Position numbers and translations under genes: made by a program
From: Plectosphaerella cucumerina
Lineage: Eukaryota; Ascomycota; Sordariomycetes; Glomerellales; Plectosphaerellaceae
Assembly (NCBI GenBank): GCA_020746995.1
Contig: JAGPXD010000005.1
Coordinates: 1,054,001 to 1,118,000, forward strand
Length of the DNA: 64,000 nt
Direction: 5' to 3'
Part shown: positions 1-10,250 of the stretch, in pieces
Numbering within the stretch: position 1 is the first letter of the stretch
Layout of the letters: each line of letters starts with the position of its first letter
The notes under the pieces: generated by a model
Seen by the model: the letters and a program-made list of their open reading frames with translations, nothing else
Told to the model about the DNA's origin: nothing
The model's database searches: none

Positions 1-519
1 TAATCGGTGGTCGGGATGTCTTACGACTCGGCGTCGAGGGCATCTACGTAGAGCTGGGTTAGCTAGAGCACGTGAAGAGGGGTCAGGCGGAAGCTTGAGC
101 CTACAGGGAAGTTCGGACACCATGGTGTGTTTTGTCGAGTGTGTATGGTGAGGTGTTAAGACAGAGAACAAGAGTATAGTCGAGAAAGGGGAAAGCAAGG
201 TCGTATAGGTCTGTAGGTGTATGACAGGATTGAAATCAACCTCGGTGACAGTTTCGAGATGCTTGCGGAGGAGTCCGACTCGTGGCTGAAGCTGGAAAGC
301 CGAGCTGGTTTTCCAGTGGCGCGCCACAATGACGACGTCTGGGCGGGCGGATAACCGATAAGCCCACCCCCCGTCGTCCGGGTGATGCGGCCGTGTTTGG
401 ACCGAGAAACACCACACTCCACACACCCGCGATCGCGACGAGCACTCTGACAATCATTACACGCCGCTTCGACCCACGACGTACGACTGCCGACCGAGAA
501 ACCCCCCGCGACCGCAAAA
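1..519. other. 5' flank of SPC24, no gene seen
   Basis: I see no convincing coding sequence on either strand. The minus-strand open frame over 156-632 runs across the SPC24 start and has no recognisable protein character, so I treat it as a chance frame. The stretch probably holds the SPC24 promoter and leader and possibly the far end of a neighbouring gene. Confidence 0.5.
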
Positions 520-1256
520 ATGCTTCTCTCAGAGGATCCCGCGACGGTACGTCCGACCACCACAGCCCTTACCGACTCCCACTGACCCCTCCCCAGCTGA
601 TCAGCCACACGATCAACAACTTCAACATCCAACCCGACAAGCTCGCCGTGTCGCGCGTCTCCGAATCAATCTCCACCCTCCAACAAGCACGCGACCTGCG
701 CATTCGCGAATCCGAAAATGCCCTCAAGAGTATGCCACCCCTCCCTCACTTACCCTCCAAGACCACCCCCCGCTGACAGCCCCCAGAACTCTCCCGCACC
801 CTCAACACCATGGCCTCGCAGCACGCCGACCTGACAAGCGCGCACTCCTCCACCGCCCACGCCTCCGAAATCTCCCGCCTCGATACCCAAAAGTTCCGCA
901 CCGCAAAAGCCGCCTCCGACGCAGAGGTCGAGGCCGAGCGCCTCGCCCAGCAGGTCGCCGACCTCAACGCCCGTCTCCAAGAGCTCGAGGTCCAAGGCGT
1001 CGAGGGCGGCGGTGACCCCGGGCGCCGCGGCATGGGCCGCGATCCTCTCGAGGATGAGGTCGTCCTGCGCCTCAGCGTCTATCGCAGCCTGGGCATCGAG
1101 ATTGAGCGTGACGACCGCGACCGCGCGTCCGGAGGTGGCGAGGTGTTTGCGCGTGCGATTGTGCGGAATGATCGCAAGGGGGATGTTCACGTGGTGAACA
1201 TGGATAACAAGTTTAGCAAGTTCTTCTATGCCAATTACTTTTGGCAGACGCTGTAG
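520..1256 (+). CDS. SPC24: Kinetochore protein Spc24
   Basis: Spc24 is a subunit of the Ndc80 kinetochore complex, where it dimerises with Spc25 and anchors the complex to the inner kinetochore. I read three exons, 520-546, 597-729 and 787-1256, giving 209 aa, close to the usual fungal length. The introns are 50 and 57 bp with GT..AG ends and all phases agree. The ATG has a purine-rich context (GCAAAAATGC). Residues about 10-125 form a charged, heptad-like coiled coil. The C-terminal third carries the Spc24 globular-domain pattern, with LRLSVYRSLGIEIE followed by a hydrophobic strand and the ending FSKFFYANYFWQTL. The family assignment rests on this C-terminal pattern. It stands alone, with no operon-like neighbour. 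Confidence 0.85.
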
Positions 1257-1617
1257 CCGGCCCGGCGCGGCGGGGGGAAGAGCGAATGACTTATGATAGG
1301 GAGGCGTACGGAGTCGAGGCAGGATAGCCTCTTGGATTCGTGCGCGATTGCGCCAGAAAGATACCAGGATTTGAATTGAACACTTTGAGACGGCCGTGGT
1401 CGTTTGGTCTCTGCGCTCTGCTGCACTTCTGTCTGGAGGATGTGAAATGCCGTGTGCGCCGAGGACCTGTCGTCGCTCTTCAGTCACTTGGTAATGCACC
1501 TCGGGCAATTCCGGTTCCTGGCTACGAACATGTTCATCATCTCATTGCCGCTGAGAGTCAGCGGTGCTCTTCCGCATTGCATCGTACCAGCGGGAATTGA
1601 CCGGCGGGACAAACTTG

Positions 1618-1639
1618 CCGCGGCTGAACTATTAGCCGC
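1618..1639. promoter_or_regulatory. Palindromic CGGCT-N8-AGCCG site upstream of the Zn2Cys6 gene
   Basis: Perfect CGGCT and AGCCG half sites are separated by the 8-base spacer GAACTATT, with an extra CCG on the left flank. The site ends about 93 bp before the ATG at 1733. A near-identical site lies at 2704-2725. Inverted CGG triplets are the usual targets of Zn2Cys6 dimers, so autoregulation is inferred. The rest of the 1257-1732 interval shows no gene. Confidence 0.6.
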
Positions 1640-1732
1640 CCGCTGCCCCTCTTCCACAATGCTGGTGCGGAGCTCACATGCCACCAGACAGCGACCTTCT
1701 TCATCAACTTTACTAGCCAGAAAGTCACAATC

Positions 1733-2611
1733 ATGCCCCCATCAGCGAGGACTACCCGTATTACTGCCGCGTGCAAGGCGTGTCGGGCGCGGAAGCACAG
1801 GGTCAGTCCTTCGTCACTGGTGAGGAGCCAACTGCTAACCTGGATCATGATGTAGTGTAGTGGTGAGAGGTCAGCTCTGCCTCCAAGCTCCCACTCAAAC
1901 CTTGATATAAAACTGACAGGGGCTGGTGGTGTGTCCAGACCTCGCTGTGCGCAATGCACTACCAACGACGTCCGCTGCGAGTGGCCTCAACAGCAGAAGC
2001 GGTTCGTCTTCGAGGACACCTAGCTGTTCCAGCTGTGACTGACGCTCTGATGCAGCGGTCCTCCGAAAGAATACCGCACCGCTCTTGAGAGTCGCCTCAA
2101 TGAAACCGAGAATGTCCTTCTGGCACTTCTCCAGGAAGTATCACAGGCACAACTTGAGGCTGCGTTTCGGCGATTTCCAGCTATCAGATATGCTCGAAAG
2201 GACGACGCCGGGCCCAGTCACTGGAACGACTTCCCACTCCAGTCACCAGATGAAGTCAGACACTGGGCCGATTATCATGTTGCAATGGTTCGAGACGAAG
2301 AACCTACTTCAAGTTTGAGCGCAAACATGCCCTCAGGCCAAAGATTCGATCTTCCGCAGGATGGGCATGAAGAATCGCGGGTCAGTAGGGGAAGCTCTGG
2401 CATGGATGTGGCAGACTCTGTGGATCTGGGCCGGAATCACTCGGCCAGCGAGATTGAAGTCACAGATGTAGTGCAAGATGATATGTCTCCTGCTAGCCTG
2501 CCACAGAGACCTGCGGCCGCCCGGGGAGCAAGAGCACGTCCAACAACACGGGCTCGGCTTCAAGAACAGCAGCCCACAGTTGAGGACTATGACAGCGCTT
2601 ATGTCTGGTAA
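1733..2611 (+). CDS. Small Zn2Cys6 transcription factor
   Basis: The model has four exons, 1733-1801, 1856-1869, 1939-2001 and 2056-2611, giving 233 aa. The 14-nt second exon is needed to rebuild the zinc cluster, which reads CKACRARKHRC then CSGERPRCAQC and a final cysteine in NDVRCEW. This is a standard CX2CX6CX6CX2CX6C cluster at residues about 14-41. A linker with short heptads follows, and the rest is acidic and low in complexity. No fungal_trans middle-homology domain is visible, so the protein is short for its class. It could extend past 2611, since a GT-rich context at the stop allows another intron. It lies 260 bp upstream of a dehydrogenase on the same strand that shares its palindromic upstream site, so it is probably that gene's pathway regulator (inference). 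Confidence 0.7.
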
Positions 2612-2703
2612 TTCAATGATTTCAACAGCTCGAACTGCTATGACATTTCATTTCCCCCAGTTGCTCCGAAGATCGCTCGTGTGGATGGGGCAGAGGTCCA
2701 ACA

Positions 2704-2725
2704 CCGCGGCTGATATATTAGCCGC
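2704..2725. promoter_or_regulatory. Second CGGCT-N8-AGCCG site, upstream of the dehydrogenase
   Basis: The half sites are identical to those of the 1618-1639 copy, and the spacer GATATATT differs at two central positions. The left CCG flank is also conserved. The site ends 146 bp before the dehydrogenase ATG at 2872. A TATA-like TATAAA lies at about 2798-2803. Confidence 0.6.
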
Positions 2726-2871
2726 GTGCAATGATCGACGGGAGCGATGCCGGCATGTCACCACGTCTGAACTAACCTTGGCTACACATCGTCTTTCCTA
2801 TAAATGATACCCCTCCCATGCCAGTCTCATCTCCTTCTCCCTCACTTCATCCATCAAACCACCAATCCATC

Positions 2872-4006
2872 ATGTCTCAACCTCCTCACTTCAACATCGC
2901 CTCCATTCCCGCCGACGGCATCGGCCCCGAGGTCATCAGCTCCGCCATCGAGGTCGTCAAGACCCTAGCCTCAACCCTCAAGACCTTCACCATCGACTTC
3001 ACCCATCTCCCCTGGGGCACAGCCCACTATAAGGAGCACGGCACATACATCCCCGAAGGCGCCCTCGACACCCTCAAGACCTTTGACGCCAGCCTCTTCG
3101 GCTCCGTCGGCGCACCAGGTAAGCCCGGTCATCACTCCTCAACATGCCCATTCTCTGACATGCTCAGATGTCCCCGATCACATCTCCCTCTGGGGCCTCC
3201 TCCTCGCCATCCGCAGCCCTCTCCAGCTCTACGCCAACGTCCGCCCCGTCCGTACCTTCCCGGGAACGCACTCACCCCTAAAGACCGTCGACCACCGCGG
3301 CATCGACTGGGTTATCGTCCGCGAGAACTCCGAGGGCGAGTACTCCGGCCAAGGTGGCCGATCCCATCGCGGCCAGGAGTGGGAGGCTGCCACCGAAGTA
3401 GCAATCTTCACCCGTCGCGGCGTCGAGCGCATCATGCGCTTCGCCTTCGAGACGGCGCGCTCCCGCCCCGCCAAGCGCCTGACTGTCGTCACAAAGTCCA
3501 ACTCGATGCGGAACGGCATGGTCCTCTGGGATGAGATTGCCGAGCTTGTCTCCAAGGACTTCCCCGACGTTGAGTGGGATAAGATGCTCGTCGATGCCAT
3601 GACGGTGCGCATGATTGCGAAGCCGTACACGGTTGACACCATCGTGGGCACGAACCTGCACATGGACATCATCTCCGACATGGCTGCTGCTCTTGCGGGG
3701 TCGATTGGTATTGCGCCGTCGAGTAACCTGGACCCTACGCGGAAGAACCCCAGTCTCTTTGAGCCGGTGCATGGATCTGCGTTTGATATTACGGGCAAGG
3801 GAATCGCGAATCCCATTGGCGCTATCTGGTCGGCGGCAGAGATGCTGAGGTGGCTCGGGGCTTCGGAGGAGGCGGACAAGCTGATGGCTTCTATGGAGCG
3901 CGTCTGCGAGGCTGGGCATCTGACGCCGGATCTGGGAGGAACTTTGAACACGAAGGGGGTGGAGCAGGCTGTGAGGGAGGACATTGCGAAGCATTACGGA
4001 AGTTAA
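2872..4006 (+). CDS. Tartrate dehydrogenase / decarboxylase-type beta-decarboxylating dehydrogenase
   Basis: This is a member of the isocitrate / isopropylmalate dehydrogenase superfamily, NAD(P)-dependent and acting on 2-hydroxy acids. Exons 2872-3118 and 3168-4006 (49-bp intron) give 361 aa, matching bacterial TtuC/DmlA-type enzymes of about 360 aa. Visible signatures are the N-terminal ADGIGPEVI loop, the active-site region VRENSEGEYSGQGG, the conserved TVVTKSNSMRNGM lysine segment, and the metal/substrate signature NLHMDIISDMAAALAGSIGIAPSSN. The ending GTLNTKGVEQAV is typical of tartrate/malate-type members. The substrate could be tartrate, D-malate or a related acid; sequence alone cannot separate these. 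I start at 2872 because ATG 2818 gives only a Ser/Pro-rich non-family leader. Confidence 0.8.
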
Positions 4007-4103
4007 GGAAACGAATAACCACTCCTTCTTGATTGATGCTAGATCAATTTGGTGCTGTCATTCTGAGTGTCAAGGTAGACTCTCGCCAGGTAAGCAGCAG
4101 TGC

Positions 4104-5717
4104 CTACGGGAACGAGTCGTACTTCCTGAGTCCAAGACAAGCACCATCCACCTCAATGCCGTCAACGTACTCCAAAATCTTCCCACTAGATCCGCCGAAG
4201 CGCAGGAGACTCCCGCCATTGGGCGCAGTTGTGTCCATAGGCTCCCACCCCAGCTCCTGAGGACCATTGTACGGGTCCTTGGCGAACGCGAGGATGTGGT
4301 CCTGAATTGACTCGCTCATCTCAACCTGGAAATCTGTGGAGGGCGCAATAAAGTCCAGCAGATGGTACGTTCCGAACACAAGGGGCGTCTCGCTGTTGTG
4401 GTAAGAGCCGAGCCAGTCGTAGATGTTCAGGTTGGGGTGCTCGGCGGCATACTGGAAGCGGAACACCGGCGCGTCATCGCCCAGGCGGTTGCGGTAGGCC
4501 GTCGAGTTGAGACCAGGGCAAATGGCGAAGTCGATGGTGCCAGCATCGATGGCGTCCTGGTCCCCATGGCCTACGGTAATGTTGGCTACTTCGACGAGCG
4601 AGGCCATCTCGTTGGCCGTGAAGGAGATGATGGCCGGGCGGCGGGCAATCTTGCCCTCCTCAGAGCGCTGGGTGTAGTTGAGGAAGAAGGTCTTCTCGTC
4701 AGGGACCAGTCTGAATAGCAGGGGCGGATCCTTCTTCGCGTCCGTGTGCTTCCCGATAAAGTTGGAGATTTGAATCATTGAAACCTGGCGCATGCAGTCC
4801 AGCTCCGCCTTGCCGTCCGTGTCCTCGCACCCCTCGCCACAAGGGCTGCCACACCCAACGTTCGCCGCCACGTAGGAGAAGGCGTAATGCGTCTTCTCCT
4901 CAGTCGGCACCACGCTGAAGGCGGTTCCGGACTCGATGTAGTAAGATTCGGCAATGGGGTCCTCGTAGTAGGCATAAGCGTGGATATCTGCGCTGATACC
5001 GCCAGCTGAGCGTCCCCATTGCATGATGCGTGCCGGGTCGCCGCCAAAGGCCGCAATGTTGTCGTGGACCCATTCGAGAGCCGCGCGCTGGTCGAGGATA
5101 CCCAGATTCTGCTCGTCATCTTTCAGGCCGCGTGCGTTGGGGAAGCCGAAGATGTTGACGCGGTAGTTGACGCTGACGACAATGTGCGACCGCGTCCGCT
5201 CAACCCACGAGGTAGGGATTTGCCAGGGGAGGTCCACGCCGCCGATGGAGAAGCCTCCGCCGGTCATGAAGAAGAGCACCGGCAGGCCCTCCTCGGGGAT
5301 TTCATCCACCGGTGGTGTCCAGATCGCCAGGTGCAGGCAGTCCTCCGAGGTCGCCTCACCGACCAGGCCCGAAGTGTCGTTCTGGGCGCCGTTGTAGATC
5401 AGGTTGCCCTTGGTCATGGGCAAGTTCCACATGGACTCGACGGCGGGGAAGAACTGAGGGCATGAGGGCGGCAGCTTCGTCGCATACCGGTGCTCATCGG
5501 GCGATGATGAGAGTTTCTGAGGCGGGAGCCATCGACGAGACGCCACGGGAGGCTCGGCGAAGGGGATGGACAGGAACTGGCGTACGTTGGGGAACTCGGA
5601 GTCGACCAGTCCCGTAAAGGTGCCAGTGGATGTGCGGACGGTGAGAGGGCCAGCGGGGCACTTGTCCGCCCGGGCAAGGGCGCCCAAGGCGAGAAGGGGC
5701 AGAACGTCGAGCTTCAT
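4104..5717 (-). CDS. Secreted type-B carboxylesterase / lipase
   Basis: This is an alpha/beta-hydrolase of the type-B carboxylesterase family, 537 aa in a single exon, which is a normal length for secreted fungal members. The N-terminal 17 residues, MKLDVLPLLALGALARA, look like a signal peptide. The type-B signature EDCLHLAIW is at about residue 125. The nucleophile elbow GRSAGG (Ser near residue 237) lies in the usual QWGRSAGG context. An SYHNSETPLVFG segment near the C terminus supplies the probable catalytic histidine. The paired cysteines in CGSPCGEGC suggest disulphides. Substrate is unknown. The gene converges on the dehydrogenase, with 97 bp between stops. A TATATA at about 5851-5857 may serve its promoter. 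Confidence 0.85.
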   Translation of the reverse strand: MKLDVLPLLALGALARADKCPAGPLTVRTSTGTFTGLVDSEFPNVRQFLSIPFAEPPVASRRWLPPQKLSSSPDEHRYATKLPPSCPQFFPAVESMWNLPMTKGNLIYNGAQNDTSGLVGEATSEDCLHLAIWTPPVDEIPEEGLPVLFFMTGGGFSIGGVDLPWQIPTSWVERTRSHIVVSVNYRVNIFGFPNARGLKDDEQNLGILDQRAALEWVHDNIAAFGGDPARIMQWGRSAGGISADIHAYAYYEDPIAESYYIESGTAFSVVPTEEKTHYAFSYVAANVGCGSPCGEGCEDTDGKAELDCMRQVSMIQISNFIGKHTDAKKDPPLLFRLVPDEKTFFLNYTQRSEEGKIARRPAIISFTANEMASLVEVANITVGHGDQDAIDAGTIDFAICPGLNSTAYRNRLGDDAPVFRFQYAAEHPNLNIYDWLGSYHNSETPLVFGTYHLLDFIAPSTDFQVEMSESIQDHILAFAKDPYNGPQELGWEPMDTTAPNGGSLLRFGGSSGKILEYVDGIEVDGACLGLRKYDSFP

Positions 5718-6395
5718 TCTGAGACGTTCTTCGAAGCAGTTGAGAGGAAAAGGGATGCTGAGGGCCCGTCGTCCTGTCGCCGGGGCTGTCAGCTAAGGTT
5801 GATGAGATGGATCGAGCGATGTCGGTGTTGAGTTCTGCAGGCTGACAGGCAATATATACCTGGACGATGCAGCTTCAACTTTCCAGAATCAGGAACTCGC
5901 GGAATAAACCAGGCAATTGCACACCGGAGGCTTCCCGTCTCATGGTCCATCCCATCCACCTGGGCCCGCTGCCATGGGGTCGGTCATGGCCATGAAGTCA
6001 GGCTTCCACCGCCCTACCAGGCGGTTTATGGAAGGTGAGATCGTTCTTGAAGTCGCTCAGTGGATCACACAGGGGTGCGACCCCAGTGCTGAAGAGCCCT
6101 CCCGGACGCACACGTCCGGGGGGTAGTGCGAGTTGCTGACCAGCAGCGCATGAGCCCACCTAACCAGGCGCAGGATGCAGAGATAACAGTTTGCTTTCAA
6201 GGTCTGATTGGTGCTGCCAAGCCTGGAGCAGGGCGCCATTTGACGCCAGGATCGACCTGCGTCAGACGACGGGATGCATCTGAGTCCGACACCGAGCGGG
6301 ATCGGCAGACACGGCATACACGCGTATCGGTCATCAACACCGGGGTTTTCTGGAACCGGCGGCCAGAGCTTGGGCATACTTGACCGGATTAAAGA
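5718..6395. other. Carboxylesterase promoter and 3' flank of the next gene
   Basis: I see no supported gene. Short open frames at 5917-6126 and 6057-6383 have no protein character. The carboxylesterase promoter should lie in the first 300 bp. Confidence 0.5.
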
Positions 6396-8785
6396 TCAAA
6401 TAAACTCCGCGCCCGGGTTATCGACCAAGTCTAACAGAGAGCCCCAAGTTGCGCCGTCGAATACGTCAAAGACCGAGTCGTCAGTTGTCATCATGCTGGC
6501 ATCTAGGCCGTTGAAGCGTCTGTTTGGAAATGTTGTGGGTATCGGCATCATGTTTGGTCTTGGGTTGGCGAAGAAGGAAGCATCTGGCGTTCCTCCTGAT
6601 TGACCAAAGGAGGGATCAAGCCGGTAGGGATCTGAATACGTGTATGGCGAATTGGCATGGAAGCTGTACGGGTCGCCTGTGGCAGAACTAAAGCCACCGA
6701 AGGGTGCCACAGGGGTGTCGGCCCATTGAGGAAGACCTGGATAGCGAGACACGCGCGAGGCATGGTGCAAGGCGGGTGTAGGGGTTGATACTGGCGTCGA
6801 AGGGACGTGGAGGCTTGCATCCATGGAGCCTTGTTGAGAGCGAGTACGAGGCCTCAGCCTATGCCCGGTGGACCGTCTTTTGGACGTGCTTGATCCATGT
6901 TTCCGCAGTTTGCTTGCTTCAATGGTGTTTGTGGCGGCCGCGCTGCGTTTTGACGAGCGAGAACTTGGCAATGGGTCGAGTTCCCGTCGATTTCTCTTCT
7001 GCGCAGTCGTTCTGGATTCGATGCTTGCCAGCAGCGTTGACAGAACGCTTCTGCAGTGCAAAGCCATGCGCCAGCGGCTTCCCATGGCTGTGAGGAGCTT
7101 GAGAGCGGAAGATATGCCACTGAAAGATCGTCAGCTGTGGCATGCGAGTTGTCTGCCTGACCTACGCACGATGTAGCGTTTGCAGCGCTATGCATCTTCA
7201 ACTGGACAGCGAAAGCAAGAAGAAGCCCGCTCATCCAGACTGCCGACATGTATCCAGGCCAGAAAAGAGGGTAGCCTAGGTTCTCTTGCTGCTCCATCGT
7301 CTGAATGATGGTAGTGGCGGCCGCGACGCAGGCTTGGATTGCAGCGTGGAACTCGGGAGCGTCTGGATCAAGTGAGAGGGAAGGCCTGTTGACGAGTAAA
7401 AGAGAGTAGTGATATGAGATGAAGGGAAAGACGGCAGGGTCTGGTCCGAGGCCCAACCCAAGGCTGGATGATGGGCTCGACCGGGGATCATCGAGGTTGT
7501 TACCCCAAGCGCCAAGGTCGGCTTTGAGGAAGAGGACTGCCCGACTGTTCGACTCTCGAACGTGGAGGGACTTGTGGAAAAGCTCGAGCATCCTTCCAAT
7601 CAGTTGAGAGTAGCGAACATGGCTGGCTAAAACCGCCTGGACCTGTTGTCGATGCCGCGAGACGGCGACTGGTTCACCCTCCATGTTGTCGGCGTTGTCA
7701 GAGCCTTGTCCGTCATCGTCGCCCGAAGCATTTGAGCTGTCATTCTCAACGTCGACGTCATCTCTCGCTGCACGCCGTTCGGGGTGATTCGAAGGCAAAT
7801 GTAGCACTGTGTCGGCACCATCTGGGCTGGAGGCTGGCGCTGCGGGGTTGATAACCGGCTCGTGGAGATCGCGGGATCCGGGCATACAGACGTCGATATC
7901 TGAGTCCTGAATGCCATTAGGGTGACCAAGGGACTGGCTGAGAAAGCGATCAAGAACATAGGCGCTCCAAATGATGCGTTTCCGCATGGACCGGTCGTCG
8001 GGCGAGAGGTGGCCGTACCGGTATGGGCAGCGATGCAGGCCGGACTGGACAATCGACTTGGAGATCATACCACCGACGGTGGATGCGTTCCGTAATGCCA
8101 TTGTTGCGACAAAATAGACCTGGGCGCTCAGAAGGGCCTGAACAGAGGGGATGTCGCACTTGAGCGCAACCAGCCCAAGGGCTGGCATGAGCTGTTGAGG
8201 GGTACACCTCCAGGAGGCTAGGTCGGGCCTGTCCGACCTGTCAAGAGACGAGATGCCGAATATGCATCTAAAGATGACAAAACGGCTGAGGGACTGCGAT
8301 GATGTAAGTCTTGAACCGTGTTCTTCAGAATACATCGAGTTCAGGTCCTTCATGCAGGCCGGCCCGTTCAAGAAAGGAACCAAGGGGTGCCAGATTCGAA
8401 AGTACGACAAGACGAGCTGCCTTGCGACTGCGTGATCGGGAAGTCTTTGAAGAAAATCAAGGCTCCATGGTGTTTCCAGATTCAGATCTGATGCCGCGTC
8501 GCGGGGGCCACCAACAGGGTCATCAACAGCAGCGTCGCTTTGGTCGCCTGTCTGGCCCTGCTCGTCACCGCCAAGGATGCAGTCCTCCGGTGAGGGGTTC
8601 TCAAATGGCTGATCATGTCGCTCATCTCTTCTCGTAGAGCCATCGGCTGCTGTCGACGCGGCTGCTGCAGAAAAAGCACGCCTGACAGTGTTGATGAAGA
8701 AGACGCCGGAGGAGCTGCCGACGTACTGGCTCTCGCCGTTTGACAGAGCCCTCAGGCTCCCAATCTCTCTGGACATGCCGGACAT
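6396..8785 (-). CDS. fungal_trans-domain transcription regulator lacking a zinc cluster
   Basis: Exons are 8785-7170 and 7119-6396 on the minus strand, separated by a 50-bp intron (GTGCGT donor, TTTCAG acceptor) that restores the frame; 779 aa. The first 40 residues include SSSGVFFINTVRRAF, a segment usually found just after the DNA-binding region in fungal_trans regulators. The middle-homology domain follows: FLNGPACMKDLN, RCIFGISSLDRSD, then SKSIVQSGLHRCPYRYGHLSPDDRSMRKRIIWSAYVLDR with its typical RxxxW pattern split over the conserved helix. A poly-acidic Asp/Ser insert and a Ser/Pro/Tyr-rich tail ending in WGSLLDLVDNPG follow. No Zn2Cys6 motif is readable in the 455 bp upstream, so the DNA-binding part is absent or lies in an exon I cannot find. 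Confidence 0.75.
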
Positions 8786-9241
8786 GCCTCAGGGTTCATG
8801 GGAATGGGTCTTCCCGAGATGGAATGGAGGGGTCGCGCAAGACCGGTCGGCCCGGGGGAGTACATTGTGGAACCAAAAATGTGGTTGTGTTGGACGAAGT
8901 CATGTGGAAGACTGGAATTGGTGCGTGCATCGAGACAACGGCTTCAAGATGGCATCTTGGCTTACTCAGCTTCAATGGAACGGCACGTGACATCTCCCCG
9001 CCTTATTCCAGGGGCTGCTGTCTTGACCTCAGCTCTTGATTGAAGACACCTTCCAACTTGAATTTCCAGGGAGACAACCCATCCTCGTATCCTTCAATCT
9101 GATTTCTGCATCCGTCATTCGTTTCATTCCAATCTCGTGTATAACATTTCGATTTTCTGCGCCTTGCCTGCCGACTTGTTCATTCGTCAAATCGCCCCGG
9201 CCCAAGCGATCGGGCCCCTTCCCCCAAAACCCGCCGCCAAT
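8786..9241. promoter_or_regulatory. Divergent promoter region, fungal_trans regulator / Mpv17-like gene
   Basis: These 456 bp separate two divergent genes. No zinc-cluster exon for the leftward gene and no upstream exon for the rightward gene is visible. The minus frame at 8796-8993 lacks recognisable motifs. Confidence 0.5.
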
Positions 9242-9971
9242 ATGCCCTCACCAATGATGACCGCGACGCTCCAGGCGACAGGCCTGTCAACCGCGTCAAA
9301 TATTTCCGCCCAATTCATCCTGGCATATCAGGCAAAGGTCAGCTACAAAGTCCGAATCTTCTTCTTGCCCTTTGCTGACTTTTCCCAGCGCCCCTTCACC
9401 CTCGATATCATTCAGCTCCTCCGGTTCATCGCCCTCTCATTCATGACTTCGCCGCCAAATTACATCTGGCAGCAGTTCCTCGAGCGCACATTCCCCGCCT
9501 ACCCGGCGCCGCCGCCTAGCCCCTCGGCGCCGGGAGGCACAGACATTGAGCTCAAGATGGCCGCCCACGGCTCCACGCCCTCACACCTCGAGAGCGGCAC
9601 AGCCATCCCCGGCGTCCCTGCAAAGTTCAGCCTCCAGAACACGTTCACCAAGTGGTTCGTTGACTGCATCACTCTGGGTGCTGTTGGAAACACCGTCGCC
9701 TTCTTGGTTCTCATGGGCATCATGAAGGGACAGGACTGGACACAGATCAAGTCCAACATCAGCACCGTACGTCTTTCCCCTACTCGTCACTCGCGAATCC
9801 TACTGACACGTCCAGGAAACGGTACCGATCATCGTGGCTGGCTTCAAGATGTGGCCCATTGCTTCCATCATTAGCTTCACGTTCATCCCTGTACATCGCC
9901 GCATTGTCTTCCTTGGTTTCGTCGGGTTCATCTGGGGTATTTACATGAGCATTGTCGCTGCGAGAGTGTAA
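9242..9971 (+). CDS. Mpv17/PMP22 family membrane protein
   Basis: This is a small integral membrane protein of peroxisomal or inner mitochondrial membranes; family members are implicated in small-solute permeability. Exons 9242-9337, 9389-9766 and 9816-9971 give 209 aa. The first intron is 51 bp and in frame, so its removal is judged from splice signals. Family marks are an N-terminal WQQFLE-type region, the central KWFVDCITLGAVGNTVAFLVLMGIM membrane segment and the closing WPIASIISFTFIPVHRR followed by FLGFVGFIWGIYMS, which matches the canonical Mpv17 C-terminal block. A Pro/Ser/Gly-rich insertion near residues 75-115 is not typical. Confidence 0.8.
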
Positions 9972-10250
9972 GAATGTGGTGGAATATTTCTTTAACCAAG
10001 GATTTTCATTGGACCGTGGCACGATTATGCAGTTGGCTTGCAAGCCAAAGTCTCATAGGCAGCGACGGCTTTTCGCCAGCCAACACCCCAGAGCGGATAT
10101 GAATACGTATGGGCGTGTGTATTGAACCAAATTGCACACTTATTTGGACCTACAAATCGCAGTGGGTTATCTCAGTTGATCAATTCGGAGGTGATATAAT
10201 CCCCGCACATCTTTTTTGCAAGGCTATTCCCGTTCCCCCATCCATCCATA

